Positions 22,001-33,130 of a stretch of 64,000 nt of DNA are shown here, one piece after another; the stretch's first letter is position 1, and every line of letters begins with the position of its first letter. Position numbers and translations under genes: made by a program. Under the pieces are notes generated by a model. It saw only the letters and a program-made list of their open reading frames with translations, had not been told where the DNA came from and made no database searches. Source of the stretch: Ascaris suum (Eukaryota > Nematoda > Chromadorea > Rhabditida > Ascarididae); assembly GCA_013433145.1 (NCBI GenBank), contig CM024170.1, forward strand, positions 2,125,214 to 2,189,213, in the 5' to 3' direction.

Positions 22001-25000
22001 GAACGGAAGAGGTCAAATTCGAATCTGTAGAGAATAAAATAAAAAGTTAGCACTAATTATAGATAAGCTCTGGCCTGAACGAGTAAAATGATGAAGCGTT
22101 AGCAGGTATTGAAATAGAACAAGAATGCGAAAAGAGAGAAGTGAATTTTTCGAGGTTGATGAAAGCATGAGGTTAATATGATTTTATGAGAGGCTCTGAT
22201 CATCTGTTGATCTACTATTTCTATTAGCAAATAATGATTTCATCGGAGGTAAAAGTGGCATTTTTTTTTAATATGCAAAAAGGTTTTATACGATAGGACA
22301 AAGACGGTTATGGCAGCTCACGATGGAGGAGTTAGGTTCTTGAGACCTTTGTTGTTACTTTTGTGTTCGATTACCGCAAATGAGATTCCTAGTTGCTGTT
22401 TTAATCAATTTAAAATTTTTCCTTTGTAATGATTAATGATGTATAGCGGTTTGATTCAATGATATAATTTAAAGGGTCATCACTGTTTAAGAAAATTACT
22501 ATAAGGGTTCAATAATGACGCATTGAAATTTCAGGTAGGCTGCTCATATAAGAATTCAATGCGTGGCAAATATGAAAAATCAGGATCTGTGAGGAAACTC
22601 GTTTCTCAGAATTTGGAACGATCCGATGACGTTTGGGACATTGAAGACTTGGTCAGCGCTTTGAAGACCTCCTCACCGGCACTTTGTCCTTATTTCTCGT
22701 CGACCAGAGTCCTCACCCAAGATGCCGATATCGTCTTCTGCCCTTTCAGCTATATGCTCGGTAGAATCTGTTTCATTTTATTAATGCGTGAGTTAAGAAG
22801 TTGCTTTTCAGTTTTTTCTTATTTGTTTTCTCATCTCATAGGTGCTAAAGGTTCACTACCTGGAAAAGCTTTTAGTAATGTCGAAGCTAGGATTTGTGTT
22901 TGAGAAAAGAGGGGAGGGGTGAAGAATTCAAGAATGATATCTCCAGAAGGGCTGTAATACGGAGAATAAAGTTGTTTTTTTTTAGCTTTTCAGCGGATCT
23001 TCCATCAAATGAGCATACTGTTGAATACAGATTTTAAAAAGTATTTTCCATCTGCAAAATCCAAGCGAATATTTTCTGTGGTAAGCCCATGACTTCAAAG
23101 GTGGAAGTTAGCCTCCTCCGTTTTTAACCGAGCTTGCCTGTTATTATGACAGGAGCAGATAATCATTACGATTGTTTACATGTGTCGATCGCGTTAAATT
23201 AATGAAAAGATGCTTAATTCAGATCCAATAATCCGTGACAACTCAGATGTGACATTAAAGAATGCGGTTGTGATATTGGATGAGGCACATAATGTGGAGG
23301 ATGTTTGCAGAGAGGCCGTCAGCTTCTCATTTACCGAGAGGGAAATTGTTGGGACACGCGCCGATTTGTGCAAAAAAGGTTTTTATTGCTATCATATAGA
23401 ATGGTGGGATTTGAATAAAGAGGGAAGGTGGAAGTATGAACAAATAAACAATTAATTTTAATGAAGAAAGTCGTCATTCTATTATGATATTCTTTCGAAT
23501 AGAAAAATAAATAAATATTTGCTATTGAAATTTATTTTGCGATTGAAAAGTTCAGTTTATTATTGAATTGATTCACTCGTATATCTATTAATTCATTGGT
23601 TTTTTTCCAGCAGAATTTTTTTTTAGAGTTTCAAAATTGTTCGAAGTTGAGAGAGAATATCTCCCTCGCGGTTATTAGATGTTTCCTTCGTAGTTTAATT
23701 TTTTTTTCCACTGTTTTTTTACCTGAGTTCCATAAAATCAATTCTCTGAAGTTCTAGGAAGTGCATTGCTTTATTATAGATGGTAATAAAGTCATTTCTA
23801 GTTAGTATCAAATTAGGCAGTGTTCTTCAAGTATGGAGAGAGGGTAGGAGCCCTGAGGAATTTACGTTAGATCTTAAATGGAGAATGTGAGGTATCAAAG
23901 AGCTAGAGGTACAATTTGTATAAATTGCATTGAGGAACTACTTGAGGTACTGAGTAAAAATTCCTAAAAAAAACATGTCCTTCGTTTCCAGCAGATTGCG
24001 ATATATGAGTTTACGCTTTCAGCCTGTAAAGTAAGCATGGGATACTATGGGGTTCTATCATAGAGTGACTCGTATGGCCAAGGATATTTGAGGTATTGAG
24101 TAAAAGTTCGTAGAAATTTTAATGATAAAAAGCTTATCTCTGATAGTTCACAGACTGTCCGAATTCATTTTGTTTCAAGATGATAATTTTAGGCTTCTGG
24201 AAGGTGATCTCAGATTGGTATCACAAAAATCTGGTCGTTTAAAAAGGCATTTTCAAATCCAATGCTTCTTAATACCTCTTAACGAATCAGGGGATAAAAT
24301 GGCAGCAGCCAGGCGCACATTGAGACAGGCAAATGCAAAGAAATTGTAAACTCTAGTCGTTCTTTGATCGGGGGATTTGTTCTTTGAACAGTGAAAGTGA
24401 TTCGATGATCCTTTATAAGGTACACGACTAGCATCGAGATTGCTGCTTTATTGTTTAGTATTAGTTGTATAAAGAAAAATATGAAGTATAATTTAATATA
24501 CGATTTTCAGCTGCTGAGGTAGAAGGGGCATTAGCAAAAGTGAAGCGAAAACAGATCGCGCAACAAGGGTTGGAGAATCTCGACGAAGGCAGAAATGATA
24601 GGATCCATGATGCACTCGCCAACCTTAGCACCAATTTTGGCACGGTTTGGCATTAACTTTTGATTTCACTTGCTAAATTGTTTTCTGGAAGCTGTTTTTC
24701 TTTCCGATCAATTGGTTGATTCAGCTTTTATCTCCTATGCGCAAGAGGTTTCAAGCAATATATGGGTGGGAATTATGTCGGTCTTCTAAGGTATACGAGA
24801 GCCTTGTGAAACTCTTGATTCTAGTGCTTTGTATCCGTTTGCCTCACTAAGTCCAACTATATTTTTATACTCGTTCTCAGCATTACTTTAGGTTTCGGCG
24901 AGAGGCTGCTGCCTACTGAGCTGGAGAGCGAAACCTTACAGCAACACAAAAAAGTGCAGCTTCTGTGCTATACTCAGAGCATGATGCACTATCTGCAAAG

Positions 25001-28000
25001 CCTTTTCTTTACTATTCTGTGTTATTGTTGTTATCAGAAGATTAGAAGAGGGTAAGTTCAGAAGCTTTATGTTTCAAATTTTTGAATACGCGTTCATTCC
25101 TCCAAAAAGTTTGATGAATAGTTCAGGTGAATAAGTTTATGGATGATGTGCTGAATTGGTTCGTTGAGTTGGCAAGCGAAGTTGCAAAACGGCGCCCATC
25201 TAGAGACGATCGTTATACAGAGACACTCTCATGGGAGAGGTTGTACACATCGCTGGACGAGGCAAAACTGACCGCTTTCGCCGAGAGATGTAAAGCATCT
25301 CCATACACAGCTCTTTTGGTCAGTGCTTCAGTGTTTCACCTGAGTTTTTCTCTTTTTTTTTGCTGAATTTCCCTTTCATGAGATGCTGTCGTTAGTGGAG
25401 ATTATTAACCTATATTTAAAAAGAGTCCCTCTGTGACGAGCAACGGCTGCTTAATTTTTTTCAATGATTTTTAAGTGAACTTGAATTTCATATGTTTATT
25501 ATTTATTGACATGACGCTGAATTTTTTTACTTGAAAGATCTTTCAACCATGAATATTATCGCTTGTTTTTAGTTATGGAGTGAAGTGCGCTAGGCTGTTT
25601 GGCTTTTCGTTTGTTTCTCGTTTTTTCTTTCGTATTAAAGTTAAAGCTGTTATTGAATTGAGAGCGCTTAATCATCGGTGTCGAATAGAAAGATGGGGCA
25701 AATCATCGGGATCTTTCCCCTCTCCTTGTTTACGAAAGTGACTATTATGATAGATAAGCGCTCATGTTCATGACCTGTATATCACTTTGCACTGCTATCA
25801 CGACTCTCAGGGTTCACAAAGCCAAGTACTCTTCAACCGAGTCTTGCATAGGTGAAGGGCGAAATAGACAAGGAGCCAGAAATTCACAGAACTATAAAGA
25901 ATTTAATGAATTGTATCAACGCTAGAGAAGGGCCATCATACAACTGCAATAGCTTTCTAGTAATTTGTTGTAACGTGGCGTGCTTTAAGACAGCTTTGGG
26001 CGTGGTGGCTGGTCAGTCAGGCGACGAGGACGATCGTAACATAGACTTGCACCATTACAGACCGCTGTCCATGTCTGTGGTGTGTGTAGAGAAGTTTCTC
26101 TACTTTTTCAAGACTTATTTCAAAGAAGATCACCGCACCGTCTATAAGTTAGTTCTCTTTTTTAGTTCTGTTGCATGGGCGGAGTTGGAACTTTGCTGCG
26201 GTGGACTTTATGGGTTGCAAATTGTGTCATAAGCGATACTTGTCTAACTTCTTATCAGCACAACTATTGTCGTTTTCTGACTTGTCACTCTCTTATGTGC
26301 TTTTTGCACGTTTTTGTAAAGCGCATTAGGATGCAGTGTTTGCGCGCATATGTGTCCATATCTGTTTGTTTATTTGCCTTCCCATTATCTGGTAGTTTCA
26401 ACCTGTCAAGTGAAGAAATTGAAGTGGCAAATTTTATTGAGTATTTTCTAAATCCTATACCTGGTTTCATTTCTAATGACCTTCTTTTTTCTTAATTATG
26501 AGGGGATTCTACGCGCGAAATTTTTCTTCTGCAGATTTTACGGTATCTTGCTGAACAATCCTTTGCTTGTAGAAAAAAGGATTTTCATTGATGATTGGTA
26601 CATTAGTAAGCGTTTGTTTTCTTGTTGATTTTTGAATATTGTTATGAAATTTTGTAAATTTCTTATGTTTTACGAAAATTCCTTAGCTAACTAAATGTTC
26701 CTCATTGTGTAAACCTTTCATTCAACCCGACAAAGCTTTTCAAGTTTGCTGTTTTCTTTCCTTTTTGGTCTTTATGTCTATACTTTCAATGTCTATGCAA
26801 CATGTCTGTACTCTTTAATTTCACTTTTTTAACTTTGTGTCGAGAAATCAAACATTTTCGCACCTCTTCGTATGTTTCCCTCGTAACCGTGAATCCTGCT
26901 TTGATAATTCGACCCTGTCTTTTTTTAGACCTCCCCCTTCCTCACTCCACACATTCCGGGAAAATTAGAAGAGCCATAAATCCTGAATCTCCAAGTGGAG
27001 CTTTCCAGTATCATTATTTTTCAAGGAAATGGGTGATGCGACAAAATGGTGAGGAGAAAGGAAGTGGTGGTCGGCCAGAAAAATATCCTAATGTCATGTT
27101 GATTTGCAGATTGTTCATCTGTATCGATAAGCCGTTCGTCCCATTCGGATCACGTTCTCGTAACGGTGATTCCAGTGAATTTCCAGTTTGTTTTTCCCAC
27201 TTATTATTTAAATTTCCAATCTTCTTTTACTTCCTTTTATTTTAGTATACAAATATTATTTGAAAAAGCGGTGAAAATAGGTGATGATCTGAAGAGAAAA
27301 AATTCAGCATGGGGGGAGATCGAAGCTGGTTTTACTAATAATCTTCGGCATTTCTGATTTTTTTGCTTCGTTTTAGTAAATAGATGAATTTTGCATGCAA
27401 CTCTCCGTTGAGTTATTAATTTCTATTGATACCGTTGATTCATTAATGGAGTTTTTTTCGTAATGCTCAACAGAAAGAACTGGTCTTCCATTGTTGGCGA
27501 AACCCCTCTGCAGTTAAGTCAAAAACATTGCAAGCTTACTTAGGATTTTGTTAGGTGATAGGGATCGAGTCGAACGACTGATTCGCTGATCACATTGATA
27601 GTTGTTGTTGTGAGATTCTAGAGGAGCAAGGAAGTGCGGGAGATTTAAAAAAAGCCTTTCTTTTTAAATCGCTTCTGGAAGTACTTTTTCAAATCCCTTT
27701 CTTGGTGCCTCCACTCACCCATCCTTTCCCTCGCCACCTGAAATATATGTGCCCTCCAGAAAAGCATAAATTCAACAAATCTAACGTTTATATTCAAGAG
27801 TTAAGCGATACTGTTCTCCCTTGATATGTGCAAGCCAAATTTCAATGAGACTGTCTATTTTTTGCGAGCAGCTTTTAGATTTGCACCTCAACATGCATAT
27901 GATGCCGTAAATATGTGTTCTTTTTAGGCGGATGTTTTGGATATGAATACGATGGATGAGCACAGACATGACTGGCTTGACTCGAGGTCTGTTTTGAATG

Positions 28001-31000
28001 GTTATCGTGAAATTAAACGCGGATATCGCGTCACTTTCAACTTCTGGTGTATGAGACCTGCTCTGGTCAGTGCTTTTGCAATCTACTTCTCATTAGGGCG
28101 ATATTGGCCGATAGTCGTTTAGGTGGCTAAGAATGGTACTACCCTTATTACATTTAATTAAGGATGGCATCATTTCCAATATGGCAACAATTGTGTTTCT
28201 TGTCTATCATGCATTTTAAGATTTTTCTCCGGTACCATTAAAGTAATAAAAAGGTCCTTTGAGACCAAATTGGTTGCATTCAGCTAGAAAAATGTGAAAG
28301 AAAAGCAACCTGAGGACTAAACATTTTATCGTTGTATTGACGCAAAATTGAGCATCTCTTCCTTTCTCACATATTTTTGGCGAATGTTTGATTAGTTATA
28401 TTTATATCTGAAATTTCTGCGCTTCAATTTTTCTTCACGCTTTCTGCGAAGGAGATCGCCTCACCTTCAGAATTTCCTCATTTTCTCAGTTTTTTTTTTC
28501 ATGTGTCGCCTTAATTACTTGACATATCACCAAAAGACTATAAAGATCCCCCGCCGTCTTGATTGGGTCGGGGAATTTCGCATGTATGATTAGTGTTTAT
28601 TTTTATTCACAAGGGGATAACGATGAATGCTATTCTGAAGGAAAAATATTTGCAAGCAAATTATGGAATCTTAAGAATAGAATTTGCATTATCCAGCCTA
28701 GATTCTCATTAAAATATTCGCGTTGCCTATGTGGCCCTAGAAATTTATGGCGCGCTCTACCTTCGAAACCCTTTAAAAACAAGCAGTAAATAATTGTGGC
28801 AGAGTGAGTAGAAGTAGCATATCATGAGGCTGCTATAGTGCAGTTAATAGTCAGCTGCCGCGTTTTTCGATTTTGAGGGTTTCTAAGTTTTAACCTTCCT
28901 AGAGACTCTTTCTGTTCAGTACAAAAATGCCCTCGTTTTCACCGTGTGATCACTGCATTCAGCTTCTGGCTATCATTGTTTGATGACCGTTAAAAACATT
29001 GTCAGCTAATTTGCCCACACCCGAATCTTCCGCTTTGGGGAAGTGCCACTAAGTTACTTGGGGTCCGGTGGGAATGAAATGGTTGGTCAGTGATGCAGTA
29101 CACTTTCTCGCTGTTTCCAATACAGCCTCTTTTTTTAAAGCTCGTATTGCTATCTATATTTTAGCCTGCTTTATACACGCTGTTTTCTAGGCATATCTGG
29201 ATGCGTTCAAAGAGTGCCGAAGCGTAATACTGGCCTCCGGAACGTTATGTCCGATGGATACATTCCGTTCTGAATTGGGGACCGAGTTTCAACAAATGAT
29301 GGAGGGAAGTCAGGTCATCCCCAGTGACCATATTTTCGCAGCGGTCATTCCATCGGTACATTTCACAACCATTCGTATTTTTGAAGCGATTGTTCTAAAG
29401 AGTGTGGTACTGAATTTTCATTTTTGATTGGATAATTTATCATTGAGATACTAGCTTGCCAAAGAAATAGTTTCATGGAATACGATCGCTTATTTGCTTG
29501 AGTTTAACAAGGAGAACAATGTTACCCGCGCTTTCTTCTCGTTAGTAAAATGCGTGAAGGTTGCTATTAAAGTTTTGACTTTCCAATAAAAGTTTTTACC
29601 CGTAGGAACGTCGTTTCTTGTATCCCCTCAAAAATCCGATTTTTCAAAATCATCACTATCTTCCGTCTATTCCCTTCCATCGTTCATTGCAAATTGTAAG
29701 CTTTTTCATGGCTAAAATTCCTTCTTACAAATAATCGCTATTATTCTGTAGCAGACTGCTTGTCACAAAGCAACATACTTCAGGGTCCGACGGGATATCC
29801 TCTCTGTGGTACGTATCGCAATATTAACAGTGACGATCGATTCGTGCGTGAAATTTCTTTGCTTTTAAAGTAAGTTATTGAATTTTTAAGTAGTTTAATT
29901 GAAGTAATTTAATTAAAGTTATCGATCGTTTCTTATCCTTACATTTTTCTTATTATGATCGTAGGTTGTACAAATTTTTCTGGATTATTTCTTGATCTAC
30001 GGATCACGGAAGCTGTGTATCTCTGTATTGATGAAATTAGGTTAACATTGATCAGTAAATGAGGAGGACCAGCTCACCCTTTCTCCATTTCGACGGTTAT
30101 AGTTGGTATGTAATGTTTGACTTGTTCATGCTTCTGTTGGAATATCAAATAGTGAATCGTTGATCTTCGCATGCATTTGCGCATCACTAAAGCTTGAAAC
30201 TTGTTTTTACTGCTTACACTGATATCCCATGAGTATCGTAGTTGAAGTCAGTGACAGTGAAAAACTTCACCAGATTCGAAAGGGTTATTTATCGATCGTA
30301 TTTGAGTCTCCACATCGAGAGGGTTATTTATTTATTTGTTCGCTTATTTACTCATTTATTATCGATTCATTTATTTACATATTTACTTAATGATTTTCCA
30401 ATTAGAAATTCAACTAGAGTTGAGGCGAGCTAGCATTATACTAGCATTATATTTTAGGTCGGTATGTGAGATCGTACCGAAAGGGGTTCTCTGCTTCTTG
30501 GCCAGTTACCGTCTTCTCGATCAGATCTATGAATTTATGGAGACGGCAGGAATTCTTCGGCAAATCCAGACAATCAAGCGCGTACTCTGTGAACCGCGTC
30601 GTTCATCACAAATGAACGAAATAATGGCACAGTATGAAGAGGCGATTACCAATTCGGCTCGCTATGGTCCTCAATGTACTGGAGCGCTTATGTTCGCCGT
30701 TTTTCGCGGAAAGGTAGAATGCTTGAGTGAATTTTTTTTATTGTAAAACATGAAAGAGCGCTGGTTTAAATATGCATATTTCACTTTAGGATAGAAGTTG
30801 GGCCTATATCTTTCAGTGTCCTTTATGACTTAGTTGGATAGGACTTATTGAATGATTATCCGAATAAGTTGATGTAATTATCCAGATTAATCAGTAACAG
30901 TTTATTGAATATGGGCTTATGTCAGTTGTTTTCCCAGTAGAAAATCGTGAAGTAACTAGATGTTTTTTTGTTGGGATATGCACTCATGTTCACGAGTGGA

Positions 31001-33130
31001 TTTGCGTTTGCATGACGCATTGTGATGTGGTCTTGTCTGTGTATATCTGTGTGTAAGTGCGTCTATTTGTCTGTTGATTTCAACAACTCCGGAATCACTG
31101 AAATCGGAGTTGGGGAAATTATATTTTGATTTACTCTGCCGGCTTTCAAATTGGTTTGTCGATTCCTGTGGGAGTTACAGGCACTTAAACATGGCCCAGA
31201 AATTTGCATGCATTTTGTTGCTCGTTGGTTTGCATTTAACGACCGGTCGGGTTAGAAAGCGAACCCTTTGTGGAAGATTCGCGTAAATCTCCGGCTAGTT
31301 TATTTATTTCATCTGATTTGATTAAATGGCCTTTCAAAAGTGCCTTATCGTGCTAGGACCATTTATGCATAGTTTTCCTGTCACCTGTTGTGTGCATACG
31401 GGCACTTTCCTGTCCTTAGTTTTTCGATTTCCGTCATTCTGATTCCTTGCTGCATAGAAAAAGTTCCATTTGCGATTCTTCCTGAAACCTTCTAATAGTG
31501 AAATATGGAAGTTTAGAAGGAGACGAAGCAGAATGAGATTTCCACTTGGAAGAAAATGGTCCCTATCGATACAATAATCATCTGGATGCGTTTTACTGCT
31601 TTAGTGCTTCAAGTTAAGGCTTTCCCGGGTCATTGTTGAATTATTGCGCTTTAGGTTTCTGAAGGAATCGACTTCGCGGATGATCGTGCACGCTGCGTTG
31701 TTTCGGTTGGGATTCCGTTCCCGAACGCTATGGATGAACAGGTTTCTGCGGTGTTGTCTTTCGTTTAGCCGCACATATTGAAGAAATTAGCGCCATTTAA
31801 AGCCGTTTAAAAATTCTTGAAGAAAAATATTCACCAAATAGTGAGAAAATAGTTGCAGCCAAAGTTGAGAACGAGTAGATAAGTATTAACAAACAGAGAG
31901 GTTGTGTGTGTGTTTGGGGGGGGGGGGGGTGCTCAAATTCACGGAAGATTGTCAAAAATAGTAATTAGCTCTTGTTGTCGAAATCTGTGACGTGTAGTGG
32001 CTGAAATTCGTCTTAATTCCCTGAATGGTGGTCACGTTTTGTGGTCAAACTTGTATTGCCACCTTTTCAGGCCGGTACAGCTGTCATTTCGGTTATTTGC
32101 GGTTATTTCTGGGGGCTAAACCTTTTTTGTTTTTTCTCCTCTGCTTCCGGAAATTCCCAAAAGTTATGTACTTTCAAACCTAGATTTTTTAGATTATATA
32201 AAAATTGTATAAAGAGATATAAGGCCGTCAGTGCTCGACAATGGTCATGCTAAGTTCTTTTAGGGGGACACGTGTGACAGATTGTAGCACCAGCATGTTG
32301 TTTTTGGAAACTGAACTTTTAGAATTATAATTGTTTCAGGTCTCGGAAAAAAAGAAATTTAACGATGATAACTGCAAGAAAATGAGGATACTGACAGGTG
32401 ATGAATGGTATACAATGCAAGCATATCGAGCTTTGAATCAGGCGCTTGGCAGGTAATTCCTCTTTGTTTTGTTATAGCCACCTTTCTGTTTGTTCCACTC
32501 CTCATCTTTTCAACCCGTGGTCATTTCGAGGGTTCTTGTAAATATCAGGTTCTTGCAGCACCTCGAACTTCAAAAAAAGTGTCAGGTAATTCTAGGTTTT
32601 CAGCCCAGAAGCTTTGAATTGCTACCGCCCAGTGCTTGCGAGGGGAATTGATATTACAAGACGCATTGTTCATGAATTGCCATCCTGTTGCAGTTGCAAT
32701 GCAAGGCGCATTTCCTGTTGTTCAAACAATGTTCACGAAAGATACGATGAGTCGAGCGCTTTTCTGAAGTGCGTTAAAGTTACGTTTTTTTCTTTGGGCT
32801 TTTATTAGTTGTTTCTTCGGACTTTTGCTGAAATTTGTAATAAATAACGATCCCCGTCCCTTTCCGTCCATTAGCGAATTTGCTTGAATCCATGTTTACA
32901 GATGCCTGCGTCATCGATCCGATTGGGGTGCAATTCTGATGGTCGATGAACGACTTCTTCAGAGGCGGAGTAATCCGAATGCGACAAAAGTGTCGAAGTG
33001 GATTCGTGAACAGCTGAGACCCCTTTCAGGTTATAAGCACTTCGTTGAAGAATTGCAACAGTTCGTTATTAATATGAGCTCGAGCTCGAGCTCTGAAGCG
33101 AAACCTGAGCCTGCTGAAGGACCATCTTAA
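17815..33130 (+). CDS. dog-1: FANCJ/BRIP1-family Fe-S DNA helicase, DOG-1
   Basis: Superfamily 2 helicase of the XPD/FANCJ group, which unwinds DNA 5' to 3' and resolves G-quadruplexes during replication in the nucleus. Exons placed: 17815-17980, 18789-19025, 19631-19689, 20228-20297 (or to 20279), 21741-21843, 22535-22760, 23223-23378, 24511-24644, 25127-25318, 25852-26147, 26535-26568, 27928-28065, 29191-29355, 29784-29869, 30458-30713, 31655-31741, 32340-32452, 32902-33130; about 915 residues. Phases agree except between the fourth and fifth listed exons, where at least one exon (motif Ia) is missing from my model. Walker A SPTGSGKT, Fe-S cysteines, DEAH, SGT motif III and motifs IV-VI are all present. 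The protein ends 68 residues after the motif VI arginine with a serine run and lacks the long BRCA1-binding tail of human FANCJ. A TTTAAG acceptor about 30 bases upstream of the ATG could be a trans-splice site (inference). Confidence 0.95.
20228..20297 (+). CDS. dog-1: dog-1 exon 4 with two in-frame donors
   Basis: After ATTTCAG the exon encodes [18 protein letters not shown]. Two GTGAGG donors end it at 20279 or at 20297, 18 bases apart and in the same phase, so both forms keep frame and differ by six residues. The exon falls in the variable linker before motif Ia. Confidence 0.6.
20552..20579. repeat. (TTTA)n microsatellite in a dog-1 intron
   Basis: Seven consecutive TTTA units inside the long intron after dog-1 exon 4. 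As at 2357, the sequence following it is less AT-rich for several hundred bases, which could mean a TTTA-tailed mobile element remnant, but no coding relic was recognised. Confidence 0.7.
21741..22760 (+). CDS. dog-1: dog-1 Fe-S cluster exons
   Basis: Exon 21741-21843 encodes [15 protein letters not shown] and GKCKEL; exon 22535-22760 encodes GCSYKN, WDIEDLV, ALCPYF and [13 protein letters not shown]. The four cysteines (SREHSC, GKCKEL, GCSY, ALCPYF) match in order and context the four 4Fe-4S ligands of FANCJ and XPD. All are present, so the cluster should form. The donor at 21844 reads GTCGGT, weaker than most. Confidence 0.9.
23223..23378 (+). CDS. dog-1: dog-1 DEAH-box exon
   Basis: The exon after TTAATTCAG encodes [17 protein letters not shown], the Walker B/motif II of this helicase family, intact. 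Its 5' phase joins the G left by the Fe-S exon to make [10 protein letters not shown], in line with the spacing in human FANCJ. Confidence 0.93.
24511..28065 (+). CDS. dog-1: dog-1 middle exons (arch region)
   Basis: Exons 24511-24644, 25127-25318, 25852-26147, 26535-26568 and 27928-28065 encode the divergent region between motif II and motif III. The 34-base exon 26535-26568 ([11 protein letters not shown]) was placed because it is the only segment seen that repairs the phase between its neighbours. The last exon ends [12 protein letters not shown], matching the family's LNFWCLNPA stretch. Exon 25852-26147 has a low-similarity Cys-rich stretch and may contain an unseen splice. Confidence 0.7.
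29191..33130 (+). CDS. dog-1: dog-1 C-terminal motor domain exons
   Basis: Motif [22 protein letters not shown] (29191-29355). Motif [17 protein letters not shown] (30458-30713). Motif V: FAVFRGK joined to [16 protein letters not shown] and GIPFPN (31655-31741). Motif [12 protein letters not shown] joined across an intron to [17 protein letters not shown] (32340-32452 and 32902-33130). All match FANCJ order and spacing. The stop is TAA at 33128-33130 after a six-serine run. The intron at 31742-32339 carries a G14 tract. Confidence 0.93.
31916..31929 (+). repeat. G14 tract inside a dog-1 intron
   Basis: Fourteen consecutive G on the coding strand, preceded by a short GT repeat. It lies between the motif V exon and the exon beginning VSEKKK. 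Runs of this kind can fold into G-quadruplexes. Confidence 0.9.

Noticed and set aside
26148..27927. Direct splicing of the dog-1 exon ending at 26147 to the exon starting at 27928.
   Set aside because: The phases clash and give a stop; inserting the 34-base exon 26535-26568 restores frame.
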